The notes: generated from the letters alone by a model not told the origin. 64,000 nucleotides of DNA from Brucella pseudintermedia (GCF_008932435.1 NZ_WBWE01000005.1:186001-250000); one strand, 5' to 3'; positions 16,791-25,750 are shown, numbered from the stretch's first letter. Program-made: numbers and translations.

Positions 16791-17708
16791 ATGAGCAATT
16801 TGCCTTTCACCGTTGCCGCCCTTTATTGCTTTGCGCCCCTGCCGCAATATGAGAGCCTGCGCGAGCCGCTGGCTCAGCTTTGCTGCTCGAACGGCATCAA
16901 AGGAACGCTGCTTCTTGCGGCGGAAGGCATCAACGGGACGGTCGCGGGCACTGCCGGGGCGATTGAAAAGCTCGTTCAGCACATCACGGCCATTCCCGGT
17001 CTGGCGCAACCCGAACTCAAATATTCCCACGCGAGCGAAATGCCGTTCCATCGCATGAAAGTGCGGTTGAAGCGGGAGATCGTTACCATGGGCGTCGAGG
17101 GTATCGATCCGTTGAAGAGCGTGGGCACTTATGTCGCGCCGCAGGACTGGAATGCGCTCATCGCCGACGAGAACACAGTCGTTGTCGATACGCGCAACGA
17201 CTATGAATATGCCATCGGCACATTTGAAGGGGCGATCGATCCGCAGACCAGGACTTTTCGCGAGTTTCCGGAATGGGTGGAGCAGAACCGTGACAAGCTT
17301 GAAGGCAAGAAGATCGCCATGTTCTGCACCGGCGGCATTCGCTGCGAAAAGGCTACGGCCTTCGTCAAGGGGCTGGGCTTCGAGGATGTCTTCCATCTCA
17401 AGGGCGGTATCCTGAAATATCTTGAAGAAGTCCCGCGTGAAGATAGCATGTGGAAGGGCGAGTGCTTCGTTTTCGATGAGCGGGTGGCCGTTGGCCACGG
17501 CCTTGCTGAGAGCGACGTCGAACTGTGCCGTGCCTGCCGCCGCCCGATTTCGCCGGAAGACAAGCTTTCGCAGTTTTTCGAGGAAGGCGTTTCCTGCGCT
17601 GGCTGCTATGACGAGCGGACGCCGGAAGACCGTGCCCGTTATGCAGAGCGCCAGAAGCAGGTGAAGCTTGCCGAGAAGCGCGGGGCGCACAAGCATATCG
17701 GTAGCTGA
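16791..17708 (+). CDS. trhO: tRNA uridine 5-oxyacetic acid hydroxylase TrhO (rhodanese-domain, YceA family)
   Basis: A 305-aa protein. The N-terminal acylphosphatase-like domain carries [21 protein letters not shown] rhodanese domain (about 125-220) has [21 protein letters not shown] and the active loop [15 protein letters not shown]-terminal Cys pair, LCRACRRPI and CAGCYDE, looks metal-binding. The family hydroxylates U34 of tRNA using prephenate-dependent chemistry. The start is the ATG at 16791 (MSNLPFTVA), the family N-terminus; the frame is open to 16758 but the added residues do not fit. It is followed by the modABC region with a 276-nt gap. Confidence 0.9.
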   Translation: MSNLPFTVAALYCFAPLPQYESLREPLAQLCCSNGIKGTLLLAAEGINGTVAGTAGAIEKLVQHITAIPGLAQPELKYSHASEMPFHRMKVRLKREIVTMGVEGIDPLKSVGTYVAPQDWNALIADENTVVVDTRNDYEYAIGTFEGAIDPQTRTFREFPEWVEQNRDKLEGKKIAMFCTGGIRCEKATAFVKGLGFEDVFHLKGGILKYLEEVPREDSMWKGECFVFDERVAVGHGLAESDVELCRACRRPISPEDKLSQFFEEGVSCAGCYDERTPEDRARYAERQKQVKLAEKRGAHKHIGS

Positions 17709-17892
17709 TGTCGCACGCCCTTTGCCGGGGCTGGCCAAACGGATTTTACCGCATTATGGTGGCGCTGGTTGCGGAACGGTCTGAATTCGTTACGCAATTT
17801 TGGGGCGGCTTTTGCATGGACGCCCGTGCATCAAGGGTTTGACGGCATCCGGGTCGCGTTTGCCTCCATCACACCCATCATCGCAAGTCGGA

Positions 17893-17968
17893 GCATTCGG
17901 ATTTCCGATGCCCGAACAGGAACAACGCCGGTTTTCCGGCGGATGATGGTTTGCCTGCCCTTGCAGGC
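17893..17968 (+). promoter_or_regulatory. Structured leader upstream of modA: three consecutive hairpins
   Basis: Hairpin 1: GCATTCGGA with TCCGATGC (17893-17911, one bulge). Hairpin 2: CGCCGG (17926-17931), loop TTTT, CCGGCG (17936-17941). Hairpin 3: GCCTGC (17953-17958), loop CCTT, GCAGGC (17963-17968), ending 5 nt before the modA GGAGGA ribosome site. No poly-T follows any of them, so they are not simple terminators. A molybdate- or cofactor-responsive RNA is possible but the Moco consensus was not matched. Confidence 0.45.
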
Positions 17969-17984
17969 GATATGGAGGATATTC

Positions 17985-18740
17985 ATGAAGAAGCTGACCG
18001 CCGCATTTCTCATCGCTGTTGCTGCCGGTGCCGCCTCGGTTGCTCATGCTGCCGAGAAGGTGACCGTTTTCGCCGCCGCCAGCATGAAGGACGTCATTGA
18101 GGAAGCAGCCCGGCAGATGAAGGACAAGGACGGTACGGAAGTCGTCGCGTCGTTTGCGTCTTCATCGGTTCTTGCCAAACAGATCGAGCAGGGCGCTCCG
18201 GCGCAGATTTTCATTTCAGCCGATCTCGACTGGATGGATTATGTCGAAAAGGCCGATGCCATCGACAAGCCTTCACGCAAGGTGATCGCGGGCAATGCGC
18301 TGGTAGTTGCAACGCAGAAGGACACGCCGAAGGGCGAAGCGAAAGAGCTTTTGGGCGCAGGCCGTTTCGCCATGGGCGATCCGTCGAATGTTCCGGCAGG
18401 CAAGTACGGCAAGGCAGCGCTGGAAAAACTCGATATCTGGAAGGATGTCGAAAAGAACGCGGTCTTTACCGAAAATGTGCGCGTTGCGCTGCAATATGTC
18501 AGCCGCGGCGAAGTCAAGGCTGCCATCGTTTACGCATCGGACCGGGCCGCGGCGCCCGAACTGGTCGAAGCCTATCGCTTCCCGGCTGACAGCCATGCGC
18601 CGATCCTCTACCCTGCGGCGCTTGTAGCGAAAAACGAAACCGATGCCGCCAAGGCTTTCCTTGCTTTCCTTGAAAGCGATGCCGGTCAGGCGATCATCAA
18701 GGACAAGGGCTTCGTCGGCGCTGCGGAGGCCGCAAAATAA
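17985..18740 (+). CDS. modA: Molybdate ABC transporter, periplasmic binding protein
   Basis: A 251-aa secreted protein. Signal peptide MKKLTAAFLIAVAAGAASVAHA is followed by EKVTVFAAASMKDVIEEAA, the family N-terminus that provides oxyanion ligands. EVVASFASSSVLAKQIEQGAP, WMDYVEKADAI, GNALVVATQ and GDPSNVPAGKYGKAAL also match ModA. GGAGGA lies 5 nt before the ATG at 17985; the longer open frame from 17769 reads through the leader hairpins and is rejected. The stop abuts the modB start. It delivers molybdate (or tungstate) to ModBC for molybdoenzyme cofactors. Confidence 0.95.
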   Translation: MKKLTAAFLIAVAAGAASVAHAAEKVTVFAAASMKDVIEEAARQMKDKDGTEVVASFASSSVLAKQIEQGAPAQIFISADLDWMDYVEKADAIDKPSRKVIAGNALVVATQKDTPKGEAKELLGAGRFAMGDPSNVPAGKYGKAALEKLDIWKDVEKNAVFTENVRVALQYVSRGEVKAAIVYASDRAAAPELVEAYRFPADSHAPILYPAALVAKNETDAAKAFLAFLESDAGQAIIKDKGFVGAAEAAK

Positions 18741-19424
18741 ATGATGGAAGGCAATGTCTGGCAGATCGTGTCTCTGTCGCTCCGGGTTGCCGGAATAGCC
18801 ATCATTGTTGCTCTGCCAGTCGCCTTTGTCGTGGCATGGGTTCTTGCCCGGTTCAATTTTCCGGGCAAGTCGCTGGCGCAGGCCATTGTCACCATGCCGC
18901 TCGTTCTGCCGCCAGTGGTGACGGGCTATCTGCTCCTGATCCTGTTTGGCGCAAGGGGCGCGGTCGGTGCCCCCTTGCAGGAATGGTTCGGCCTTTCCTT
19001 TTCCTTTCGCTGGACGGGCGCCGCGCTCGCTGCCGGCGTGATGGCGTTTCCGCTCCTTGTCCGCCCGATCAGGCTTTCGATCGAAGGGCTGGATCGCGGG
19101 CTTGAGGAAGCGGCGCGCACGTTGGGCGCAAGCCGGTTCACGGCCTTTTTCACCGTCGTTCTGCCGCCCTTGCTGCCCGGCGTTCTGGCGGGCGCGGTGC
19201 TTGGCTTTGCCAAGGCTCTGGGCGAGTTCGGCGCCACGATCACTTTCGTTTCCAACATTCCGGGCGAAACGCAGACCCTCTCGCTTGCCATTTATGCCCT
19301 GATGCAGATCCCATCTGGCGACGCGGAAGCATTCCGGCTGATCGCCATATCCGCCGCCATTTCCGTGGCTGCCGTGGTGCTTTCCGAATGGCTGCAGCGC
19401 AGGCTCGCGGGGGTAACCAAATGA
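18741..19424 (+). CDS. modB: Molybdate ABC transporter, permease
   Basis: A 227-aa inner-membrane permease with about five helices. The EAA loop is GLDRGLEEAARTLGASRFTA, and LPLLPGVLAGAVLGFAKALGEFGATI is typical of ModB/CysT-type permeases. The ATG follows the modA TAA with no gap, and a second ATG is directly adjacent. It overlaps modC by the ATGA at 19421-19424, which suggests translational coupling across the operon. Confidence 0.95.
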   Translation: MMEGNVWQIVSLSLRVAGIAIIVALPVAFVVAWVLARFNFPGKSLAQAIVTMPLVLPPVVTGYLLLILFGARGAVGAPLQEWFGLSFSFRWTGAALAAGVMAFPLLVRPIRLSIEGLDRGLEEAARTLGASRFTAFFTVVLPPLLPGVLAGAVLGFAKALGEFGATITFVSNIPGETQTLSLAIYALMQIPSGDAEAFRLIAISAAISVAAVVLSEWLQRRLAGVTK

Positions 19425-20500
19425 GCGCGCTTGTTGTTTCCATCAAGGGCCGCAATGGCAGGTTCCCTGTCGAGGCCGATTTCGCCGCCGATTGGGGCGT
19501 GACCGCCTTGTTCGGTCATTCCGGTGCAGGCAAGACGACGCTCCTGAAAATGATTGCCGGAACGCTCCGCCCCGAAAGCGGGCGTATCGCCGTTGGCGAT
19601 TTCACGCTGTTCGATGCCGAAAAAGGCTTAGATTTGCCGCCGGAAAAGCGCCGCATCGGCTATGTGTTTCAGGAAGCCCGGCTTTTCCCGCATATGAGCG
19701 TCAAGCGCAACCTGACCTATGCGCGCTGGGCAGGCCGCAGGCAGGCTTCGCGCAGCTTCGACGAGGTGGTGGCGCTGCTCGGCATCGGCCATCTCCTCGA
19801 CCGGCGGCCGTCAACGCTTTCGGGTGGGGAACGCCAGCGTGTCGCCATCGGCCGCGCGCTTCTGTCCGATCCGGCGCTCTTGCTGTTGGATGAGCCGCTT
19901 TCCTCGCTCGACCATGCACGTCGGCAGGAAATACTGCCTTTTATCGAGCGCCTTCGCGACGAAAGCCACGTGCCGATCGTTTATGTGAGCCATGAAATCG
20001 ACGAGGTGGCGCGGCTGGCCGACCAGATCGTGCTTCTGTCCGCTGGCCGGGTAACGGCAAGCGGCGCGGCGGCAGATGTTTTTCCGCTGATCGATGCGGA
20101 GGGCGAAGGCGGCAGCGTGCTTCTGGAAGGGACGGTTTCGTTCTACGACGAGCGCTACAAGCTGGCCGAGATCGATCTGGGCGGCGCGTCGTTCCAGCTC
20201 AGCGACGCGGGGCTGAAACAGGATATGCATGTGCGTCTGCGCGTGCGCGCCCGCGATGTTTCCATTGCCCGCAAGGCGCCGGAAGCGATCAGCATCCGCA
20301 ATGTCCTGCCGGTGACTGTCACGGCCATCACGATGGATGACGGCCCCAACGCCTATGTCGCGCTCGACTTTCGCGGGCGTCGCCTCGGGGCGCGACTGAC
20401 GCGGCGTTCGGTGGACGAACTGGGGTTGCGCGCCGATGACGCGGTGGTGGCGCTGGTGAAGGCTGTTTCAGTCGACCGTGCGGCCATTCGGGAAAAATGA
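19421..20500 (+). CDS. modC: Molybdate ABC transporter, ATP-binding protein with C-terminal Mop domain
   Basis: A 359-aa ATPase. Walker A FGHSGAGKTT is at residues 31-40, the signature is LSGGERQRVAIGRAL, and Walker B LLLLDEPLSSLD is followed by the switch His in YVSHEID. The C-terminal ~70 residues (from about 290, NVLPVTVTAI) form a Mop/TOBE-type molybdate-binding domain that senses substrate. The start overlaps the modB stop as ATGA; upstream in-frame codons to 19388 lie inside modB. This is the last gene of the mod operon; an acetyltransferase follows after 70 nt. Confidence 0.95.
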   Translation: MSALVVSIKGRNGRFPVEADFAADWGVTALFGHSGAGKTTLLKMIAGTLRPESGRIAVGDFTLFDAEKGLDLPPEKRRIGYVFQEARLFPHMSVKRNLTYARWAGRRQASRSFDEVVALLGIGHLLDRRPSTLSGGERQRVAIGRALLSDPALLLLDEPLSSLDHARRQEILPFIERLRDESHVPIVYVSHEIDEVARLADQIVLLSAGRVTASGAAADVFPLIDAEGEGGSVLLEGTVSFYDERYKLAEIDLGGASFQLSDAGLKQDMHVRLRVRARDVSIARKAPEAISIRNVLPVTVTAITMDDGPNAYVALDFRGRRLGARLTRRSVDELGLRADDAVVALVKAVSVDRAAIREK

Positions 20501-20570
20501 CACGGAAACAATAATCCGGTTTTCGTCCCGCTTCTTTTATGCTCCTGTCCGGTCGAATGGGAGTATTGGC

Positions 20571-21248
20571 ATGACTGATTTGCAAAACTGGACCCCGCGT
20601 CCGAAGCCGGAACGCAAAGTGCTTGAAGGCCGCTATGTGCGGCTGGAGCCGCTGGACCCCGGGAAGCATGGCGACGAACTGTTTGCCGCTTCCTCGGTGG
20701 AGGACGCGGACCGGCGCTTTACATGGCTGTTCGAGTTTCCCCCCGCGACCCGCGCAGAATTCGAGCCGTGGCTGGAAAAGGCATCCAAAAGCGACGATCC
20801 GCTGTTTTTCGCGGTCATTGACAAGGCGAGCGGCAAGGTCGCCGGGCGGCAGGCGCTGATGCGCGTAGACCCCATCCATGGCGTCATCGAGATCGGCAGC
20901 ATTTATTGGGGCCCGCAGATTTCGCGCAAACCCGCCGCCACGGAAGCGCAGTTCCTCTTCATGCAGTATATTTTTGACGAACTTGGCTACCGCCGCTATG
21001 AATGGAAGTGCCACAACGAAAACGGGCCTTCCAAGCGCGCTGCCGAGCGTTTCGGGTTTCAGTTCGAGGGGATTTTCCGCCAGCATATGGTGGCCAAGGG
21101 CCGAAACCGCGATACGGCCTGGTTTTCCATTCTCGATAGCGAATGGCCTGCCTTGAAACAAGCCTATCAGGCGTGGCTTGCGCCGGAAAACTTTGATAGT
21201 GACGGTCAGCAGAAGAAGAAGCTGGAGGAGTTTCGTGACGGTGGTTGA
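20571..21248 (+). CDS. GNAT family acetyltransferase (RimJ/RimL-like)
   Basis: A 225-aa protein with the long-form GNAT fold: RYVRLEPLDPGKHGDEL at the N-terminus, GVIEIGSIYWGPQISRKPA, TEAQFLFMQYIFDELGYRR, and WKCHNENGPSKRAAERFGF as the acetyl-CoA-binding region. It acetylates an unknown amine, probably a small molecule or a protein N-terminus. GGGAG precedes the ATG at 20571 by 8 nt; the earlier in-frame start at 20478 lies inside modC. The downstream small membrane gene overlaps its 3' end by 14 nt, so the two are probably coupled. Confidence 0.85.
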   Translation: MTDLQNWTPRPKPERKVLEGRYVRLEPLDPGKHGDELFAASSVEDADRRFTWLFEFPPATRAEFEPWLEKASKSDDPLFFAVIDKASGKVAGRQALMRVDPIHGVIEIGSIYWGPQISRKPAATEAQFLFMQYIFDELGYRRYEWKCHNENGPSKRAAERFGFQFEGIFRQHMVAKGRNRDTAWFSILDSEWPALKQAYQAWLAPENFDSDGQQKKKLEEFRDGG

Positions 21249-21444
21249 GCGCAAGAAGAGCAATCCGGCAATCGCCGCCGCCGTCATTCTGATCGGCTTC
21301 GGTGTGCTGGCCTATTTCGTGCCGAGCATCATGCTGGCGCTGGGCGAGCGCTCGCAAATCGCAGCGATCATCTTCCCGATTGTTTTCGTTTTGGGCTTCT
21401 TCGCGATTTTCTGGCTGCGCTCGAAGCGGCAAAACAAGGATTAA
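21235..21444 (+). CDS. Small two-helix membrane protein, unknown
   Basis: A 69-aa product from the GTG at 21235, which has GGAGGA 5 nt upstream. It has two hydrophobic segments, AIAAAVILIGFGVLAYFVP and IIFPIVFVLGFFAIFWL, and a basic C-terminus (RSKRQNKD). It overlaps the GNAT stop by 14 nt, so translation is probably coupled. The frame is open to an ATG at 21178, but that start lies deep in the GNAT gene. Its stop overlaps the convergent NicO gene stop on the TTAA at 21441-21444. Function not recognised. Confidence 0.7.
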   Translation: MTVVERKKSNPAIAAAVILIGFGVLAYFVPSIMLALGERSQIAAIIFPIVFVLGFFAIFWLRSKRQNKD

Positions 21445-22544
21445 CCCACCAGCGAAGCGCTCAACAGCAGCGCGCCCGTCAGGGCGATGAACAGGGCGGC
21501 GGCGACTTCGATCGCCGCCTTCAGCCGACCCGACATGGCTTGGCTGCCCGCAAAGCGGAGCGCCGTGTTCTTGGCGGTGACGGCGAGCGTGGCAAGAACA
21601 GCCACCGTGAGGAATGTGCCGAAGGCCATCGCGAAGACCGAGAGCAGGCCGCCAACCATCAAGCCGTTCAACAGCGCAAATGTCAGCACGATCAGCGCGC
21701 CCGAGCACGGGCGCAAGCCCACCGACAAAATCGCTGACCAGGCCGTCTTCCAGTTGAAATCGTCGCCGAGCGTCGAAGGATCGGCAATATGGGCATTGCC
21801 ACATGCCGCGCACACATCCCCTTCGCCGATGAAGACGTGGTCCGATGCAGCAGCGGTTGCGGGCTTGTAATTCAGCCTGACAGCACTGCCGGTCGCGGCC
21901 GCGCGTGTGGCTTGCGAAATCGTGCCTTGCCATGCCGGGCCGGAAGCCATTGCCGGTTCAGGTGCTGCGGCAAAGAGCGATGCGGTCGGGCCCGGGTCCA
22001 CATTGTCGCGCTTCCTGAAAAGCAGGGGCAGCTTGCGCGCCAGAAGCCAGAGGCCGAAAAACAGGACGAGCGCAAAACTGGCGATCTCCATGTAGCGCGC
22101 TGTCTGGTTCATCGAGATGCCGGTGCCGCGCAGCAGGAACCATGCAAGGCCCACGACGGCAATCGCCATGATCGCCTGCAAAAGCGATGAAATGAACGAC
22201 AGGAAGATGCCGCGCCGCAGCGCCGTTTCGTTGGCGATCATATAAGACGAAATCACCGCCTTGCCATGGCCCGGCCCTGCCGCGTGGAAAATGCCGTAAA
22301 CGAAGGAAAGCCCGACCAGAACCGAAGCCTGCCACGGGTCTTCACGCATGGCTTTCAAGGCATTGGTCATGGCGAGATAGAAAGAGCGCTGCTGCTCGTT
22401 CATCCAGAGGATGATATGCGCAAAAGGCCCGGTCGGCTTCATCGCCACCTCATTCGCGCCAATACCGAGCGAGGACTGCGCATAGGCTTGCGCGACGATC
22501 ATCGTTAGGCAAAGGGCCAGAGCGAAGGCTGCCGGTTTTCTCAT
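21441..22544 (-). CDS. NicO/RcnA-type nickel-cobalt transporter
   Basis: A 367-aa membrane protein with a signal-like N-terminus and about six helices. The metal-site motif HAAGPGHGKAVI lies in an early helix, and LSVGLRPCSGALIVLTFALLNG is the second family motif (RPC). A hydrophilic loop of about 80 residues (about 190-265) contains a CAAC pair and His residues. The family moves Ni2+ or Co2+ across the inner membrane, either as importer or exporter. It overlaps the upstream DUF1007 gene by one base (TGATG), which is the standard pairing for this subfamily. The direction of transport cannot be told from sequence. Confidence 0.88.
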   Translation of the reverse strand: MRKPAAFALALCLTMIVAQAYAQSSLGIGANEVAMKPTGPFAHIILWMNEQQRSFYLAMTNALKAMREDPWQASVLVGLSFVYGIFHAAGPGHGKAVISSYMIANETALRRGIFLSFISSLLQAIMAIAVVGLAWFLLRGTGISMNQTARYMEIASFALVLFFGLWLLARKLPLLFRKRDNVDPGPTASLFAAAPEPAMASGPAWQGTISQATRAAATGSAVRLNYKPATAAASDHVFIGEGDVCAACGNAHIADPSTLGDDFNWKTAWSAILSVGLRPCSGALIVLTFALLNGLMVGGLLSVFAMAFGTFLTVAVLATLAVTAKNTALRFAGSQAMSGRLKAAIEVAAALFIALTGALLLSASLVG

Positions 22545-23242
22545 CAGCCAGTCTTTCCTTTCTCTTCACAGTCTATCTCAAGGCGGGTTGCGAAGATTTT
22601 CGACATGTCCGTACCCGCCGGATCGTTGAAGAATGCATCGGTCAGTGTCGCCTGGTTCTGGGCAAGCGCCTCGTCCGGATCGGGGCGGACGACCTTGGAT
22701 GTGCAGCCTGCGGGCAGGCCCTTCACGATCAGGTCGCTGTCATTCATGTAATTGATGGCTGTATAGAAGGTCGGGTCATAGACGCCGAAGCTGATCTTGT
22801 GGCCGGCTGCGAGCTTCAACGGCTTTTCGGGCTTGCTGGTGAAGATGATGAGCAGGCGATTGTCAGTAAAGTCGGCGGCCAGATCGGTCGGCCTTGCCAT
22901 TTTCACATCCTTGCCGTTGTCCAGAACGGTCTGGAAATATTTGAATTCGGCAATCGAACCATTGATGACATGACCGAGATCGATCAACTCGTTTTTGTCG
23001 AGCTGCAAGTCGCCATTCTTGTCGAACTCCATCAGCACGGTTGAGGAGAACACGTCATCGAAGCGCCAGACATGCGCCAGTTTCTCGACGGTGCCGTCTG
23101 GTGCGACAGTGAGCTCCAGCCGCGCTTCGGCGAACACATGCGGATGGGCAAGCGCGGGCGCAGGCAAAAGGCTTGCAACCAGAATTGCCGCTGCGGCGGA
23201 CCGGTTCAACCCGCCTTTAAGCCATGACGATGAGTTCAGCAT
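22544..23242 (-). CDS. Periplasmic DUF1007 protein, partner of the NicO transporter
   Basis: A 232-aa secreted protein. Its signal peptide ends ALA just before HPHVFAEARLEL, so the mature N-terminus would expose a His-Pro-His metal-binding site. A calcium-loop-like segment, DKNGDLQLDKNELIDL, lies near residue 90. DUF1007 proteins are encoded with NicO transporters and are thought to bind or hand over metal in the periplasm. The start is taken as MLNSSSWLKG (ATG at 23242); the frame extends to 23281. The gene is the first of a two-gene operon with the transporter. Confidence 0.85.
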   Translation of the reverse strand: MLNSSSWLKGGLNRSAAAAILVASLLPAPALAHPHVFAEARLELTVAPDGTVEKLAHVWRFDDVFSSTVLMEFDKNGDLQLDKNELIDLGHVINGSIAEFKYFQTVLDNGKDVKMARPTDLAADFTDNRLLIIFTSKPEKPLKLAAGHKISFGVYDPTFYTAINYMNDSDLIVKGLPAGCTSKVVRPDPDEALAQNQATLTDAFFNDPAGTDMSKIFATRLEIDCEEKGKTG

Positions 23243-23311
23243 GTGGGTTTCCGTGAATATTGGCTGAAGTTTAACCGGCAAGGCGGCGAAAGTGGGACGT
23301 CGTCCGCAAAT

Positions 23312-24226
23312 TCAGCGTCCTTCTTTCGAGCCGGTTTCCCTGTCCTTGAACCATTGGGTCAGAAAATCCACGAGTGCCCGGATTTTCGCGGGCAGATAAC
23401 GCCGGTGCGGATAGACCGCGTAGATACCGCCATCCTTCACGATAAATTCGTCGAGACAGGAAACCAGCCTGCCGCGCTCGATTTCTTCTTCGGCGATGAA
23501 GGCGGGCAGCATGGAGAAGCCAAGACCGGCGAGTGCGGCATTCTTTGTGGCGACGGGGCTATTCACTTCAATCGGGCCGTTGACGGGAACCGTCATCATC
23601 GAGCCGTCCGTGTTGCGGAAATGCCAGTTGTTGCGCGAGCGCGCATTGGTATCGATGATGCAGGGCCGGTCGGCCAGATCTTCGGGGCGTTCGGGCTTGC
23701 CGACGCGGGCAATCAGTTCCGGCGCGCCGCACAGGACGGAATGGAACGGCGACAGCCTCTTTGCAATGAGGGAAGAATCCTGCAAGCGCGTGATGCGGAT
23801 CGCAAGGTCGAAGCCTTCTTCCACCAGATCGACAAAACGGTCGTCCAGCCGCACGTCGAGCACGATTTCGGGATGGGCAAGGCAGAAATCGATGAGCGAC
23901 TGGCCGATAACGGCATCGGCAAAAGTGCGCGGGGCCGACAGCTTGATGCGGCCGCGCGCATCGGAACTGGTTTCGCTGACGGCATCCTGCAGCGCGTCGA
24001 TCTCGCGAATGATTTCGACCGCGCGGTGATAATAGGTGTGCCCGGCCTCGGTCAGCGAGAACTGCCGCGTGGTGCGGTTGAGAAGGCGCGCGCCAAGCTC
24101 ATCCTCCAGTTCGCGCACATATTTGGAAAGAAGTGCCTTGGAACGCCCGATTTTTCGCGCTGCGGCGGAAAAGCCTTCCGCCTCGACCACGTCGATGAAG
24201 GCGCGCATACGTGTCAGAGTGTCCAT
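23312..24226 (-). CDS. LysR family transcriptional regulator
   Basis: A 304-aa protein. The N-terminal winged HTH (1-60) has MRAFIDVVEAEGFSAAARKIGRSKALLSKYVRELEDELG split over its recognition region. A substrate-binding-type effector domain (about 90-295) includes RGRIKLSAPRTFAD. The KALLSKYVRELEDELGARLL form is typical of the large DsdC/CrgA-like subgroup. The ATG is 3 nt after the amidase stop, so it is probably cotranscribed with that gene rather than divergent from a target, which is unusual for LysR genes. The effector is unknown. Confidence 0.9.
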   Translation of the reverse strand: MDTLTRMRAFIDVVEAEGFSAAARKIGRSKALLSKYVRELEDELGARLLNRTTRQFSLTEAGHTYYHRAVEIIREIDALQDAVSETSSDARGRIKLSAPRTFADAVIGQSLIDFCLAHPEIVLDVRLDDRFVDLVEEGFDLAIRITRLQDSSLIAKRLSPFHSVLCGAPELIARVGKPERPEDLADRPCIIDTNARSRNNWHFRNTDGSMMTVPVNGPIEVNSPVATKNAALAGLGFSMLPAFIAEEEIERGRLVSCLDEFIVKDGGIYAVYPHRRYLPAKIRALVDFLTQWFKDRETGSKEGR

Positions 24227-24229
24227 GGT

Positions 24230-25417
24230 TTAGCCCCGCTTCCCGATGATGTTTCCGGCCAGCGCGATCAGCGCCCGGTCGCTGCCGCGTGGCCCAATGA
24301 ACGAAATGCCGAAAGGCGCGCCCTGCACCTGCCCCAAGGGTAATGTGATTTGCGGCAGGCCGGAAAGCACCGAAAGGCAGAGCAGGCGCAACGCCTGCTC
24401 GCGATAGGCCTGCAAGGTCTCGAAAGGTTCTTTCGCGAGCGGAGCCGCGCCCGGTACGGTCGGCAGCGCCAACACGGCGTCATTCCCGATGATCTTTTCA
24501 AGTTCCTGCGTGAACTGCGCCCGGCGCACGCGCTGGCTGGTAACGAGGTCAGCGGCGATTTCCGCACCGAAGGCAAAGCGGTCTGCGACGCCGGGACCGA
24601 GCTTGCGATCACCCGAAGAAATCCAGCCGCCATGCGTCGCCCAGGCTTCCGCACCCTGAATATGGCGGAAGACCAGATAGAGTTCATCTATCGAAAGCGT
24701 CGGCTGGCTCGCCGCCTTGAGGCTCGCGAAGTGCGGGCGCACTTCGGCAAACATGGTGCGGTAGGCATCCGTTTCGGCCTCGCCCAGCAGAAGCTGTTCC
24801 AGAACCGGCATATAAAGAAGCTTCGTCAGCCGGAATTGCTGGCCGTCCTCGCCGAGTAGGATCGCGCCCACCCGGTCGTAAAGCTCTATGTCGCGCGCAA
24901 ACCATCCGATCGTATCGAGCGACGGCGCAAGTGGCATGATGCCTTCGAGCGGGATACGGCCATGGGTGGTGCGCAGGCCCACGAGGCCGCAAAAGCTTGC
25001 AGGAGCGCGAATGGAACCACCGGTGTCGGACCCGAGTGCAATGTCGGCGAGCTTGCCTGCCACAGCCGCCGCCGAACCGGACGATGAGCCGCCGGTAACG
25101 CGGTCCGGGGCTGCCGGATTGATCGGATGGGGGAAATGCGAATTCTGCCCCATCAGCGAAAAGGCAAGTTCGTCGGTCTGGGCTTTGCCGACAAATTCCG
25201 CCCCGGCGGCGAGAAGCTTTTCCACTACCGGAGCCGATCTTTCGGCGGGGGGTGATTCGGCCTCGATCTGCGGATTGCCGCATCCCGTTACCATTCCAGC
25301 AACGTCATAAATGTCTTTTACGGCGAGCCGTTCGCCTTCAAGCGGCCCTTCCAATGCGTGAACTGGCGGCGTTTCAGCTTTTGCAATGATGGCGTTGAAG
25401 GGATCGAAACTGGCCAT
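24230..25417 (-). CDS. Amidase signature family enzyme
   Basis: A 395-aa protein with the Ser-cisSer-Lys triad. The Lys is in RLAVKDIYDVAG (about residue 34). The cis-Ser is in TGGSSSGSAAAVAG and the nucleophile Ser in LGSDTGGSIRAPASFCGLVG. The C-terminal segment SGLPQITLPLGQVQGAPFGISFIG is typical. It hydrolyses an amide, possibly a small aliphatic or amino-acid amide; it is shorter than GatA and not in a gatCAB context. Its 3' end is 3 nt from the LysR start, so that regulator may control it. The substrate is unknown. Confidence 0.9.
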   Translation of the reverse strand: MASFDPFNAIIAKAETPPVHALEGPLEGERLAVKDIYDVAGMVTGCGNPQIEAESPPAERSAPVVEKLLAAGAEFVGKAQTDELAFSLMGQNSHFPHPINPAAPDRVTGGSSSGSAAAVAGKLADIALGSDTGGSIRAPASFCGLVGLRTTHGRIPLEGIMPLAPSLDTIGWFARDIELYDRVGAILLGEDGQQFRLTKLLYMPVLEQLLLGEAETDAYRTMFAEVRPHFASLKAASQPTLSIDELYLVFRHIQGAEAWATHGGWISSGDRKLGPGVADRFAFGAEIAADLVTSQRVRRAQFTQELEKIIGNDAVLALPTVPGAAPLAKEPFETLQAYREQALRLLCLSVLSGLPQITLPLGQVQGAPFGISFIGPRGSDRALIALAGNIIGKRG

Positions 25418-25642
25418 TGTTCACAACATGCAACAATTAACGGGATATTTACGCTCTTCCGAGGCGGGTCTGCGTGTCGAATGTTTCACTAATATTGAAC
25501 AATGGCAAGCGCGCAGCGCACTGCGATCCTGCCAAAAATAAATTCGCTCATCCAATTTTTTGTCATTGAATGGACACGACTTTGCGCTTATATCGCGCTT
25601 GCCCAAAGTCGCACGTGCCTGTGGGTGTCCGCCGATCCTCGA

Positions 25643-25750
25643 ATGGTGAGGAATTCGGTACGGTACCTGGACCTAACCGCTCCAGTCGATCTGATGGCCA
25701 ACCGCCAGATCGAGGACATCTTGAAGCAACGACGGTGCGGGCCTTTCTAG
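25643..25750 (+). CDS. Candidate 35-codon leader ORF upstream of ornithine decarboxylase
   Basis: ATG at 25643 to TAG at 25748-25750. The peptide begins MVRNSVRYLDL and ends KQRRCGPF. Its last seven codons and the stop codon lie within the left strand of the long hairpin 25734-25795, so a ribosome finishing or stalling there would open that hairpin. The frame is open to 25502 and no strong ribosome site is seen, so start and translation are uncertain. By analogy only: E. coli speF is controlled by an ornithine-sensing arrest peptide with a different sequence. Confidence 0.4.
   Translation: MVRNSVRYLDLTAPVDLMANRQIEDILKQRRCGPF

Noticed and set aside
17769-17984. 72-codon extension of ModA
   Set aside because: It reads through three leader hairpins; a proper signal peptide and GGAGGA mark the ATG at 17985.
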